DNA of 34,373 nucleotides from Gammaproteobacteria bacterium (GCA_919903055.1 CAKKSB010000114.1:1-34373), one strand, 5' to 3'. Shown: positions 1-7,789, counted from the first letter of the stretch. The notes: a model not told the origin generated them from the sequence alone. Numbers and translations: made by a program.

Positions 1-339
1 CACATACCCCACGTGCACCCGTCCGAAAAACGGCAGCATGTGGTGTTCGCACTGGGAATAAAATTCGACGTCCTTGACGATCACCATCTCGTTGCAATCG
101 TCGACGAACAGCGCGCCCTGCACCACGTCCTGCACGGTCTGGCCGTAACCGCTGGTGAGAAAACTCAAGGCGGCGGCGATGCGTTCCGGCGTGCGTTTGA
201 GGCCGTCGCGCTCGGGATTTTCACCCAGCCCCACCAGCAGCTCGCGCACCAGGGGCGCCAAGGCCTGTTCCTGCGGCGTGACGGGCTCGGCCCGGGCATC
301 GTAACGGCGTAGGCCGCTGACCTGCGGTTTCTGGCTCAT
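1..339 (-). CDS. folE: GTP cyclohydrolase I (partial, C-terminal end cut by window edge)
   Basis: First enzyme of tetrahydrofolate (and queuosine precursor) synthesis: it converts GTP to 7,8-dihydroneopterin triphosphate in the cytosol as a toroidal decamer. I translated the minus strand from the ATG at 339-337. The 113 visible residues contain the family hallmarks: NPERDGLKRTPERIA at about 41-55, and EFYSQCEHHMLPFFGRVHVGY at 92-112 in two parts, EFYSQCEHH then MLPFFGRVH. C97 and H99 correspond to zinc and catalytic residues of the family. The full protein is usually near 190-220 residues, so roughly half is missing off the left edge. A GGAG Shine-Dalgarno sits 7 nt before the ATG. It is transcribed away from the FAH gene, with a 239-bp divergent promoter region between them. 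Confidence 0.95.
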   Translation of the reverse strand, partial: MSQKPQVSGLRRYDARAEPVTPQEQALAPLVRELLVGLGENPERDGLKRTPERIAAALSFLTSGYGQTVQDVVQGALFVDDCNEMVIVKDVEFYSQCEHHMLPFFGRVHVGYV

Positions 340-578
340 GAGTGTCTCCGCATTGCAGTGAAAAAGATTCGGTGCCGTCCGGTCCGTGGAACCGGCGGGA
401 CTGGCTATATGGATTAGTGAAACTCGAAGTATATACCAGAGCGGCGGGATACGATGATCGGGCAAGCACGGCGGCCTTTCAACCTCACGGAAACAGGTAT
501 AACTCGCCGCGGCCTGGGCCGCCGTGCGCGCCTCTGCCATACTCACCGCCATCATCACGAAGGACGGGGTATCCGGCG

Positions 579-1466
579 ATGCGCTTAATCACCTGCGACT
601 ATCGCGGACAAATCCACATAGGCGCGGTGGAGGGCGAGACCGCCGTCCTGCCCGCCCGGGATGGGACGGCGGCCGATGACATGCTCGGTCTGATAGCGGC
701 CGGCCCGCCGTACTGGCGGCGTTTCGCCGCCGAGGTGGTCGCGAGTCCGCCGCCGCACCGGGTGCCGCTCAGCGAGCTGACGCTGTTGGCGCCCATCCCG
801 CGCCCGCGCAAAAACATCATATGCCTGGGTTTGAATTACGCCGACCACGCCGCGGAGTCCCTCGCCGCCCACGGCCGCGAACTCGTGTTGCCCGAACATC
901 CGGTGGTGTTCACCAAGGCCGTCACCAGCGTCACCGGGCCTACGGCCGATATCACGCTGGACGAGGCGGTGACCACGCAACTGGATTGGGAAGTGGAACT
1001 GGCGGTGATCATCGGCCGCGGCGGCCGGGGCATCGCCGCCGAACGCGCGCTCGAGCATGTCTTCGGCTACACGGTGATCAACGACCTGTCGGCCCGCGAC
1101 CTGCAATTCCGCCACAAGCAATATTTTCTCGGCAAAAGCCTGGATGGTGCCTGTCCGATGGGACCGTGGATCGTCACCGCCGACGAGATCGCCGACCCCC
1201 AGCAACTCGACCTGCGTTGCTGGGTCAACGGCGAGTTGAAACAGGCGGCCAATACCCGGCGGCAAATATTTTCCATCGCCGAAACCATCGCGGTGTTGTC
1301 GCGGGGCATGAGCCTGGAACCCGGCGACATCATCGCCACCGGCACGCCGGCCGGGGTCGGTTTCGCCCGCACCCCGCCGCAGTTTTTGCGGGCGGGCGAT
1401 GTGGTGGAGTGCGAGGTGGAAGGCATCGGCCGGCTGCGCAATCGGATCGTCGCCGGCGGCGGATAG
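579..1466 (+). CDS. Fumarylacetoacetate hydrolase (FAH) family protein
   Basis: Member of the FAH superfamily, cytosolic Mg2+-dependent enzymes that hydrolyse or isomerise beta-diketo acids (fumarylpyruvate, acylpyruvates, 2-hydroxyhepta-2,4-dienedioate) or decarboxylate oxaloacetate. The exact substrate cannot be told from sequence. The 295 residues show the FAH fold: IICLGLNYADHAAE at about 80-93, the metal-ligand segment LDWEVELAV with E138 and E140, NDLSARDLQ with D169, and the C-terminal GDIIATGTPAGVGFA. An open frame extends upstream to 342, but the family similarity begins exactly at the ATG at 579, and an AGGACGGGG purine stretch precedes it. The gene stands alone, divergent from folE and convergent with the ChaN-like gene. 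Confidence is high for the family and low for the substrate. Confidence 0.9.
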   Translation: MRLITCDYRGQIHIGAVEGETAVLPARDGTAADDMLGLIAAGPPYWRRFAAEVVASPPPHRVPLSELTLLAPIPRPRKNIICLGLNYADHAAESLAAHGRELVLPEHPVVFTKAVTSVTGPTADITLDEAVTTQLDWEVELAVIIGRGGRGIAAERALEHVFGYTVINDLSARDLQFRHKQYFLGKSLDGACPMGPWIVTADEIADPQQLDLRCWVNGELKQAANTRRQIFSIAETIAVLSRGMSLEPGDIIATGTPAGVGFARTPPQFLRAGDVVECEVEGIGRLRNRIVAGGG

Positions 1467-1519
1467 GATTGCCCCCCAAACCTTCCCCCTGAAGAGAAAG
1501 GGAAACAGCGTCACCCGCG

Positions 1520-1631
1520 CGGGCCGACATCCCGAAATGCGGGTTGCGAATCGGCCCGTGGCTATCGGTCCACGCCGGCACGAAGGTTCAAACGACGGTA
1601 TATATTTTTATCGATGCGGGTCCGCGACCCG
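1520..1631. terminator. Two stem-loops between convergent genes (possible bidirectional transcript end)
   Basis: In the 180-bp gap between the convergent FAH and ChaN-like genes there is an 8-bp stem CGGGCCGA/TCGGCCCG (1520-1527 with 1551-1558) enclosing a second stem CCCG/CGGG. A separate 6-bp hairpin CGGGTC-CGC-GACCCG lies at 1617-1631. Neither is followed by a clear T-tract on either strand, so these are not classical intrinsic terminators. They may protect or define 3' ends of both mRNAs. Confidence 0.35.
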
Positions 1632-1646
1632 ATTTGCTCGGCGTGC

Positions 1647-2858
1647 TTACGGCCGCGGCGGAAACTTCGCCACCAATTCCTTGCGCTGATCGCCGCGTAG
1701 CACGGTGAGCGGCAGCCAAGCGCCGGGGAGCATGGCCTGCACCTTGGCGATGACGTCGTCCACTTCCGCGACACGATGGCCGGCGATTTCCACGATGCGG
1801 TCGCCTTCCTTGACACCGCTGGCCTCGGCCACGCTGCGTTCGATGAGTTTCACCACTTTGACACCGCCTTCGATGGGCTCCAGAAACACGCCCAATCTCG
1901 GCTTATCCGGTTCTTGCTCCGCGGTGTCCGGCGCCAAACCGAACACCGCGTAAGCGAAACCGGGCACCATTTCCTCGCAAGCGATTTGCTCGTCCCAAGG
2001 AATGAGAGAGGCCGTGTCGGCCATCCCCAATTCCGTCAGCTGATGCGGCACGCCGAAGTCGTAGACCATGTGGCCGGTACCCATCAATCCCACCACTAAA
2101 GGCGCGTGCTGACGTTTGGCCACCGCGGCGAGCGCCTCGGCCATGGCGCGGTCCCACAGCAGTTGGCCCTCGACGAAACGTTGGAACGCCTGCTTGTCCT
2201 CGTCTTTCAACTCGCCGGGCGGCCCGCCGTGCGAAGCTTGGGGACGGTGGGCGGCGAAACTGTTCGCCAGCATTTCCAGATAGTCGCGGCTGGCCGGCGC
2301 GGGATCGCTGATACCTTGCCGCGCCGCGGCATCGATGGCGGCCCACCCTTTGGCGCGCACCTCGCCCAGCAAGACGGGATTGACGTTGATGGCGTGCATC
2401 GGGATACGATTGATGCGGGCGAAATGAAAAATGGGCAGATAAAGGCCGGCATCGAAACGCCAGCCGCTTTGCCAATGGGTTTGTTGCAGGAATTCCTTTT
2501 CGGTCAATTCGCCGGCCACCCAGCGGTCGAGCACCGGTTGCGCTTCGCGGGGAAACATTTCCAGCCCGATCGCCAGCGCGGGTTGCAAGGCGAACAGGCC
2601 GGCGAGCATTTGCAATTGCCAGCGGTGGTGATCGGCATTGGTGTGATGCTCGCCCAGCAGCACGATCCGCCGCTGGCTGAGCTGTTTCAACAGCACATCG
2701 TTGGCGACGGGTTTGCCGTCCTCCATCCGCAGCCATTCGCCCGGTTTGATGCAGGCGGGCATTGCCTCCGTCCATCCCGGCCGGCCGCCCAGCAGACACA
2801 CGGCACCGAACAGCATCGCCATTAGCGGCCATCCGCCGCGCGTCCGTTTTATCGTCAT
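1647..2858 (-). CDS. ChaN-like (DUF399) exported protein with C-terminal PDZ domain
   Basis: Predicted exported protein of 403 residues. Residues 1-32 look like a signal peptide (KRTR basic start, then a hydrophobic stretch MAMLFGAVCLLGG). The next part matches the ChaN/DUF399 haem-binding fold: RRIVLLGEHHTNADHH at about 63-78 with the GEHH motif, LAIGLEMFPREAQPVL at about 96-110, and GLMGTGHMVYDFGVP further on. Residues about 322-403 form a PDZ domain (LGVFLEPIEGGVKVVKL, SGVKEGDRIVEIAGHRV). The start at 2858 was chosen over an open-frame ATG at 2942 because AGGAGAGGG lies just upstream and the signal peptide begins there. ChaN of Campylobacter binds cofacial haem; the PDZ suggests a peptide or partner-protein interaction in the periplasm. 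It lies about 100 bp downstream of the DUF1631 gene on the same strand. Confidence 0.85.
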   Translation of the reverse strand: MTIKRTRGGWPLMAMLFGAVCLLGGRPGWTEAMPACIKPGEWLRMEDGKPVANDVLLKQLSQRRIVLLGEHHTNADHHRWQLQMLAGLFALQPALAIGLEMFPREAQPVLDRWVAGELTEKEFLQQTHWQSGWRFDAGLYLPIFHFARINRIPMHAINVNPVLLGEVRAKGWAAIDAAARQGISDPAPASRDYLEMLANSFAAHRPQASHGGPPGELKDEDKQAFQRFVEGQLLWDRAMAEALAAVAKRQHAPLVVGLMGTGHMVYDFGVPHQLTELGMADTASLIPWDEQIACEEMVPGFAYAVFGLAPDTAEQEPDKPRLGVFLEPIEGGVKVVKLIERSVAEASGVKEGDRIVEIAGHRVAEVDDVIAKVQAMLPGAWLPLTVLRGDQRKELVAKFPPRP

Positions 2859-2960
2859 GCCGCGTCCCTCTCCTCGTGCCTCGTCCCCGGCCGCGTGGCC
2901 GCGCCAAAAAATCAAGATAACCGACTCCTCCATCGTGGGCAAACGGCGTCGCGTAGCGGT

Positions 2961-5384
2961 TCAGCGGACGCCGGCCCCGCTCATCAAGCTCTGCATCACG
3001 GCGTCGAGCGCGCGATCGAACATTCCGATCTTTTCCACTATGCGCGCGCGTCCCGCGCGCAAGTCGGCGGCTAATTCGGCGAGATTATGTTCCACCACCA
3101 CTTTGTAGCGGCGATCGACGAATACATATTGGCCGAGCACCACGCTCTTCCAGCCCAGTTTGCCGCGGCGCCGTTTATCGCCCTGGACGAACTCCAGCCA
3201 AGTACTCACGGCCATCGTCCGGGCCTGCTCGGTAAACTCGTCTTCAACCAGCTCTTCCGCGAACTCGAATGGCGACTCCTCCAGCGTGGCCGGCGCGGAC
3301 CTGAATTCATCACCATGCGCCGGCCGTGCCAGATCGGCGGCCGCATCTTTATCGTCAACCGGAGCCATGGCTTGCTGGATGGAACGGATCATGTCCGTCA
3401 CGTCCTGGGAGGCCGGTGCACGGTCCGGCAGCGCCGGGGCCGCTACACCGACGTCGGGCGGCGGCGCCTCGCCGCGCAAACAAGCCATGTGGATGGGCTG
3501 CAAACCGTTGAGCACCGCATCCATCTCCGCCGGCTGGCAACCGACGGCGCTCATGCCGTCTTGCAGCCCGCTCAATAACCGCGGCAACAAGGCCACCATG
3601 CGCCGCCGCTCATCGCCGCTGGGCTTGGGTTCCACGCTCCACAATAAATCGTCCATCAATTGGACGCGACGCCGCCACGAATCGCCTTCGGCGTCTTCGT
3701 CGGCGGCCACTTGTTCCAAAGCCCGCCGCCAGGTGTTGCGCAAAAAATCGCGTACCAGGCGCGGCGCTTCGACCCCATCCAAACGTAGCTCGACGGTTTC
3801 AAAAGCGCGTTTTTCGGGAACGATCAGTTCTTCGGCCATCGCAGTCCGCGGCGATTCTTCCTGCACCGGTTCCTCATCGTCCACCTCGACGGTCAGAAAA
3901 GCGGTGAAATCGGCGAGCAGCTCGGCGAATACACTGGGATCGGTTTGATACTCTTTCAGTACCCGGCCGACCAAGTATTCCATCTTCTCGAAACGGCGCT
4001 GTTGTGTAAGCGGCTCTTTGTCGTTCCAACCGATGCTGGCGTGACCCAGGCTGTTCAACAAGCGGCGAGCGGGGTGTTGTTTGTTGGCGAAGAATTCCTT
4101 GTCGACGATGGCGACTTTGAGTATGGGAATTTGCAGTTGATTGAGCAAACGCTTCACCGACTCCGGAATACTGGTCTCGTCGAGTATGAACTCGAAGATC
4201 ATCCCGATGACGTCGATGGTGTTGTCGGTGACCGGATCGATGGTCTTGCCCAGCGCCGAATCGCCGATCCGCTCCAATAAACTCGATTTGATATAAGCGA
4301 TGGCGGCGTGGCCCGCCGTCATCTCCGGCGGCGGAGGCGGCAGCTGCTGCAATAAAGACAACCCTTCGATCAACACCGCGGCCGCCACCGGCGCTGCCGG
4401 GAGCGCACTACCGCCGCCGCTACCAGCAATGCCGTGGCCGGTGCCGGCCGCGCCGCCCGGCATTGACCCGCCGCCCACCGCCGTCGCGCCGCCGTATTTT
4501 TTGAGATTCATCAAGCGTTGCAGGGTATGGTAGACGTCCGCGCCGTCGCCTCCCGCCTCGCCGCCCATCATCCCCGGCAGGGAAGAAACGGGTACCGGCA
4601 GCAAGCTGTTACCGGCGGCCATGCCCGTCGCTTCTTCGGCGGCGTGGGGACGTTCCGCGGCGGCGTTCGAACGCACCGGCACCGCGGACTTGAGCTGCGG
4701 CAATATCCCGGCATCGGCCAGCACGCCGTTGAGCTTGTCGTAGAGTTCGCCGAAGTTTTTCGCCGCGTGTTTTTCGAAGAGCTTATAGATAATCAACTTG
4801 ATCTCGACGCCGAGTTCAATGCCGCCCAGCGCGTCGCGAAACGCGTGACAAATCGCGTCGGGCGCCAGCGGATGGGTCTCCCCTTCAAAGGTGACGCCCT
4901 CCGCCAGCAAGGTATACCGTTGACTAAGCCCGTACAGGCCATTGCTGAATCGTTCCTGAGCCTTGCCGACCATTCCTTCGACGGCCAGTGATTCTTCCAG
5001 TTCTTTTTCGCCGATCAGAGACAAGCCGCCGCTCTGCGGCGTACGGCCGCCAGGCTTACCCGCCGCCGTCACCAACGCGCGACGCAAACGATGGTCGTGT
5101 TCCCGCAGCGCACCGTCGAGAAAAGCCTGGGCTATGGCCTGGCGCTTGATCCGTAATTCGCGCAGCGCATCGAAATAGCGGGCAGCGCCGCCATCCGCCT
5201 CGCCCTGCTGATTGCTGCGGTCGAACAGGAGATCATCGGTTTTGTCGAACACCTCTTTGATCGATTCCCGCAGGGTGTTCTCGGCGATTTGCCGGCAGCG
5301 CAGCAGCAATGCCCGTTCCTGGGAAACCCCGCTCTCCCGCGGACTTCGCGCACCGATATTCACTACCTTGTCACGCTCTCCCAT
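2961..5384 (-). CDS. DUF1631 family protein
   Basis: Large (807 residues) protein of the DUF1631 family, whose function is not established; some databases call it 'thymidine phosphorylase' wrongly. The N-terminal part is helical (RCRQIAENTLRESIKEVFDKTD). A low-complexity Gly/Ala/Pro linker occurs around residues 290-350. A long helical middle follows (LNQLQIPILKVAIVDKEFF, NSLGHASIGW are typical of the family). The C-terminal segment TWLEFVQGDKRRRGKLGW ... VFVDRRYKVVVEHNLAELAADLR has the basic, beta-rich look of a PilZ-like end seen in many members. There are two possible starts: ATG 5402 has its purines directly abutting the codon, whereas ATG 5384 has GGAG at a 5-nt spacing, so I chose 5384. 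No signal peptide or membrane segment; probably cytosolic. The 450-bp upstream interval carries an sRNA candidate on the other strand. Confidence 0.88.
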   Translation of the reverse strand: MGERDKVVNIGARSPRESGVSQERALLLRCRQIAENTLRESIKEVFDKTDDLLFDRSNQQGEADGGAARYFDALRELRIKRQAIAQAFLDGALREHDHRLRRALVTAAGKPGGRTPQSGGLSLIGEKELEESLAVEGMVGKAQERFSNGLYGLSQRYTLLAEGVTFEGETHPLAPDAICHAFRDALGGIELGVEIKLIIYKLFEKHAAKNFGELYDKLNGVLADAGILPQLKSAVPVRSNAAAERPHAAEEATGMAAGNSLLPVPVSSLPGMMGGEAGGDGADVYHTLQRLMNLKKYGGATAVGGGSMPGGAAGTGHGIAGSGGGSALPAAPVAAAVLIEGLSLLQQLPPPPPEMTAGHAAIAYIKSSLLERIGDSALGKTIDPVTDNTIDVIGMIFEFILDETSIPESVKRLLNQLQIPILKVAIVDKEFFANKQHPARRLLNSLGHASIGWNDKEPLTQQRRFEKMEYLVGRVLKEYQTDPSVFAELLADFTAFLTVEVDDEEPVQEESPRTAMAEELIVPEKRAFETVELRLDGVEAPRLVRDFLRNTWRRALEQVAADEDAEGDSWRRRVQLMDDLLWSVEPKPSGDERRRMVALLPRLLSGLQDGMSAVGCQPAEMDAVLNGLQPIHMACLRGEAPPPDVGVAAPALPDRAPASQDVTDMIRSIQQAMAPVDDKDAAADLARPAHGDEFRSAPATLEESPFEFAEELVEDEFTEQARTMAVSTWLEFVQGDKRRRGKLGWKSVVLGQYVFVDRRYKVVVEHNLAELAADLRAGRARIVEKIGMFDRALDAVMQSLMSGAGVR

Positions 5385-5489
5385 AGGTACTCCGACTGTC
5401 ATCCTTTCAAACCAAAGGTAATATTTACATTACTTATCGGCCGCGTAAGGGGTTTCTTTCAGTCCGCTTCATTTCTTAGCGCCTAGTGC

Positions 5490-5573
5490 CGTCTCTCTTC
5501 GGAGACGATATTTTTATTATATAATTCAATATATTAATATCTAGTTGGGCAGGTACGTCTCTCAGGGGCGACT
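5490..5573. promoter_or_regulatory. Twin candidate upstream activator sites for a sigma-54 promoter
   Basis: CGTCTCTCTTCGGAGACG (5490-5507) is an inverted repeat with 6-bp arms CGTCTC/GAGACG. A second, degenerate copy starting CGTCTCTC lies at 5556-5573. The two share CGTCTCTC-N3-GG-N-GAC and sit 66 bp apart (about six helical turns). They lie about 180 and 120 bp upstream of the predicted RNA start, where enhancer-binding proteins usually bind. A short palindrome AAGGG-AAAA-CCCTT (5581-5594) follows. The protein that would bind is unknown. Confidence 0.45.
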
Positions 5574-5625
5574 CTTTGATAAGGGAAAACCCTTTTTTTC
5601 GGGGCGGGGGCGATTATTTTTTAAA

Positions 5626-5638
5626 CAAGCTATTGATA
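5626..5638. promoter_or_regulatory. Candidate IHF binding site
   Basis: CAAGCTATTGATA matches the reverse form of the IHF consensus (YAANNNNTTGATW) at every defined position and lies in an AT-rich stretch. It is centred about 53 bp before the predicted start of the RNA. This is the usual place for the IHF bend between enhancer sites and a sigma-54 promoter. Confidence 0.5.
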
Positions 5639-5658
5639 TTTAATGGATAGATATTTAT

Positions 5659-5674
5659 TGGCATATCGCTTGCT
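5659..5674 (+). promoter_or_regulatory. Sigma-54 (RpoN) -24/-12 promoter
   Basis: TGGCATATCGCTTGCT matches the TGGCAY-R-N4-TTGCW consensus, with GG and GC exactly 12 bp apart. Counting from the -12 C at 5673, transcription should begin near 5685. There is no open frame of note downstream on this strand before the terminator at 5815, so the expected product is a non-coding RNA. Confidence 0.7.
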
Positions 5675-5684
5675 ATCTTGTAAG

Positions 5685-5845
5685 TATCCGGCGGAGGGCT
5701 CCCCGTCCCCCGGCGGACCTTCCTGGATACCCGTCCCACCCACGGTTTCCCTGACCGCGAAGGGTATCCTGAACCAACTGTAGAGCGTCTTCGTTCATCC
5801 CTCCTTGAGCGATCGCGCTGCCCTAACCGGGCAGCGCTTTTTTTT
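5685..5845 (+). ncRNA. Candidate sigma-54-dependent small RNA with C-rich loops
   Basis: About 161 nt lie between the predicted sigma-54 start and the T8 of an intrinsic terminator. Read by eye it folds into three parts. The first is a hairpin CGG-A-GGG/CCC-C-CCG with loop CTCCCCGT (about 5692-5713). The second is a perfect 8-bp stem GGATACCC/GGGTATCC (5725-5732 with 5762-5769) enclosing a small CGGT/ACCG hairpin with loop TTCCCTG. Then comes a single-stranded tail containing TCCCTCC, followed by the terminator. The exposed C-rich sequences (CTCC, CCCTCC) could pair with Shine-Dalgarno sequences. There are also three GGA trinucleotides, so a CsrA/RsmA sponge is an alternative. It resembles none of the sigma-54 sRNAs I know (GlmY/GlmZ, Qrr, CrcZ) in sequence. 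Not experimentally supported. Confidence 0.55.
5815..5845 (+). terminator. Rho-independent terminator (plus strand)
   Basis: Perfect 9-bp stem GCGCTGCCC / GGGCAGCGC with loop TAACC, followed directly by eight T residues on the plus strand. No plus-strand protein gene lies upstream for over 3 kb, so it must end a non-coding transcript. Read on the minus strand the stem lacks a T-tract, so it does not serve mtfA, which ends at 5855. Confidence 0.9.
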
Positions 5846-5854
5846 ACGCGGAGC

Positions 5855-6619
5855 TTAAACGGTCCACCGAGGATCGTAACGATAAAAGCCCGCGAGTTGC
5901 GGATAAAGCGAGGGAAAGCATTCCGCCACCACGGCGGGCGTTTCGAAGAACGCTTCGGTCATCACCGCAAAAAATTCCGCGGGATCTTCCGCGCCGTAGG
6001 GATCGAGTATCACCGCGTCGTCGCGGTCCACTTGTTCGCAAAAGGCGTGGTACGCCGCGGACCACGCTTGCGCCCAATCCTGTACGCGCATCTCGCGGTG
6101 CAGCGGAGGAAACCCGTTGGCATCACCGTTGAGCATATCGAGCTTGTGGGCCATTTCGTGGATGACCACGTTGTAGCCGTCGCGCTGCGGCGCGGATTCC
6201 TCGACATCGGCCCGCGATAATATCAACGGGCCGCGGGTCCAAGCCTCGCCGGCCGAAACCTGCCGCCAACTGTGCACTACCCCGGCCTCGTCCATCTCCT
6301 GATGGCGGGTGACGAAGGTATCGGGATACACGATCACTTCCCGCCAACCGGTGTAATAATCGATATCCAAATGGAGTATGGGCACGCAGGCTTGAACGGC
6401 GATGAGCAGGCGCAGCTCATCGCTGATTTCACCGCCACCGGCGGCGGCGAAGCGTTTGGCACGCAGAAAAAACACCGCCTGCTCACGCAACCGGGCCAGC
6501 GCAGCGGCCGGCCACTCTTCCAGCAAGCCCACGCTCCGCACCGCCGCCGCCCACTGTTCGGCCGTAAAACCGGGATCACGCAAGGCGCGCCGCCGCCACC
6601 AGGCCTTCACGCCCAGCAT
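5855..6619 (-). CDS. mtfA: MtfA-family zinc-dependent peptidase (M90)
   Basis: Cytosolic zinc metallopeptidase; in E. coli MtfA binds the repressor Mlc and so modulates ptsG expression, and it has aminopeptidase activity. The 254 residues match the family along their length: helical N-terminus with FFLRAKRFAAAGGGEI at about 50-65, the VIVYPDTFV strand at about 95-103, the HEMAHKLD zinc-binding motif at 154-161 (H154, E155, H158) and the third ligand in FAVMTEAFF (E222). The C-terminal FPSLYPQLAGFYRYDP is typical. It lies 55 bp downstream of an unrecognised secreted-protein gene on the same strand, probably co-transcribed. The E. coli C-terminal tail after the FYQQDP segment is absent here, which is common. 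Whether Mlc exists in this organism is unknown. Confidence 0.92.
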   Translation of the reverse strand: MLGVKAWWRRRALRDPGFTAEQWAAAVRSVGLLEEWPAAALARLREQAVFFLRAKRFAAAGGGEISDELRLLIAVQACVPILHLDIDYYTGWREVIVYPDTFVTRHQEMDEAGVVHSWRQVSAGEAWTRGPLILSRADVEESAPQRDGYNVVIHEMAHKLDMLNGDANGFPPLHREMRVQDWAQAWSAAYHAFCEQVDRDDAVILDPYGAEDPAEFFAVMTEAFFETPAVVAECFPSLYPQLAGFYRYDPRWTV

Positions 6620-6674
6620 TCACGGCCCTGGCGTCTTCGCCTGTTCACCTTGCGCATCGGAATACGGCCATCCG

Positions 6675-7610
6675 TTACATATCCACTCCGGCGCCGCGCA
6701 AGGCCGTGCGCACCGCGTCGGTGGCGTCGAGGACCATACGAATCGCGACCGGATAATCTCCCTGCTTGGCGGTGAGCCCGGCTTGTTGCACCATCCATTG
6801 CGCCTTGTCCATCAAGGCCAGCATTTCGGAAATGGTTTGCGGCGGCGGCGAACGCATGTCGATGGCGACGGGAATCAAATCCGCGTAGCCCTGATAACGC
6901 TGCAGCTCATAGTGGTACTCGCCCTCGGCGGTATCGATTTTTAATTCATGGACGAGAGTGCGGTGATTGAGCATGCCGCGCAAGGCGCCGGTGATCGCCT
7001 GCTGGGCATTAATCAAAAAGGCGTTGGCGGTCACGTAGTCGCCGCCCAGCGCGGCGCGATCGCCGTCGCGTACCCAGCCCGCCACCGTATCGGTATCGAA
7101 ACCCACTACCGCGGTCTTGCCTTCCTCGGCGCTCAAACGGCTCGAGTTGCGTTGATGCGCCTGCTGGAACACCTCGATGCCTTGCCGCAAGGTCTGATAA
7201 CGCAGTTGTTCGGCGCGGCGGTCGTCTTCGTCATCGCTGGGCAAGCGCCGCGAGGCCTCCATCAGCAGCGCCATGACTTCCCGCGACCACTGCTCGGCCT
7301 GCGCGGTATCGCCGGCCTGCGCCGCCGTCTTAGCTTTGGCCAAGCGGGCACGCAATTGCGACAGCAATTGCTTTACTTCGGGATCGGCTGAGGCGGTCAA
7401 TCGCAAACCGGTCTGCGATCGCAGCAAACTCTCGATATAAACCAGTCGTTGCGCCACCGGCGTGGAAGACTGCACTCCGCCCGGAGCGCGCGCCGCCACC
7501 GGCGTGGAAGCGAAGACAGGGTTATTCGCTCCGCACATGACGCACCAGATCATCACGCCCAACCTTAAACCCCGCGCGGGACGCCCGCCGCTCAACTTCA
7601 TGAAAAACAT
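6675..7610 (-). CDS. Unrecognised secreted helical protein
   Basis: I do not recognise this 311-residue protein with certainty. It begins with a signal peptide (basic KLSGGRPARGLRLG, then VMIWCVMCGANNPVFA, likely cut before STPVAA). The start at 7610 is preferred over an open-frame codon at 7661 because GAGG sits 4 nt upstream and the signal peptide starts there. The mature part is predicted almost all helical and rich in Ala, Gln and Arg. Repeated helix pairs with 'GD..A' turns (AAQAGDTAQAEQW, LGGDYVTANAFL, AKQGDYPVAIRM) recall TPR-like or YfdX-like proteins, but this is only a resemblance. It is probably periplasmic. The gene precedes mtfA by 55 bp. No cysteine pair, lipobox or catalytic motif is evident. 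Confidence 0.75.
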   Translation of the reverse strand: MFFMKLSGGRPARGLRLGVMIWCVMCGANNPVFASTPVAARAPGGVQSSTPVAQRLVYIESLLRSQTGLRLTASADPEVKQLLSQLRARLAKAKTAAQAGDTAQAEQWSREVMALLMEASRRLPSDDEDDRRAEQLRYQTLRQGIEVFQQAHQRNSSRLSAEEGKTAVVGFDTDTVAGWVRDGDRAALGGDYVTANAFLINAQQAITGALRGMLNHRTLVHELKIDTAEGEYHYELQRYQGYADLIPVAIDMRSPPPQTISEMLALMDKAQWMVQQAGLTAKQGDYPVAIRMVLDATDAVRTALRGAGVDM

Positions 7611-7789
7611 ATTGCCTCGCTGTTTGATGCTGACGTTTAAATTGCCACTGCTCTGCCGCATCCCAGCGCCGAATCAGGCTTACGTCCTGACACCTTTGTT
7701 AATCACCCGAACTCTCAACCGCGCTTACAACGCCAGAAATTTTCTTGGCGTGCTTGGCGGCGAACGTCGCTTCTTGAAAACGAACGCCC

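Noticed and set aside
585-1514. A 309-codon minus-strand frame opposite the FAH gene
   Set aside because: Antisense mirror of a well-supported gene, rich in Arg/Gly/His, no recognisable domain.
1903-2907. A 334-codon minus-strand frame in another phase over the ChaN-PDZ gene
   Set aside because: The ChaN and PDZ signatures are in the overlapping frame; this one is Arg-rich noise.
5575-5600. AAGGG-AAAA-CCCTT followed by T7 as a plus-strand terminator
   Set aside because: The stem is only 5 bp and there is no convincing transcript upstream; a role as a protein-binding palindrome before the sigma-54 promoter is at least as likely.
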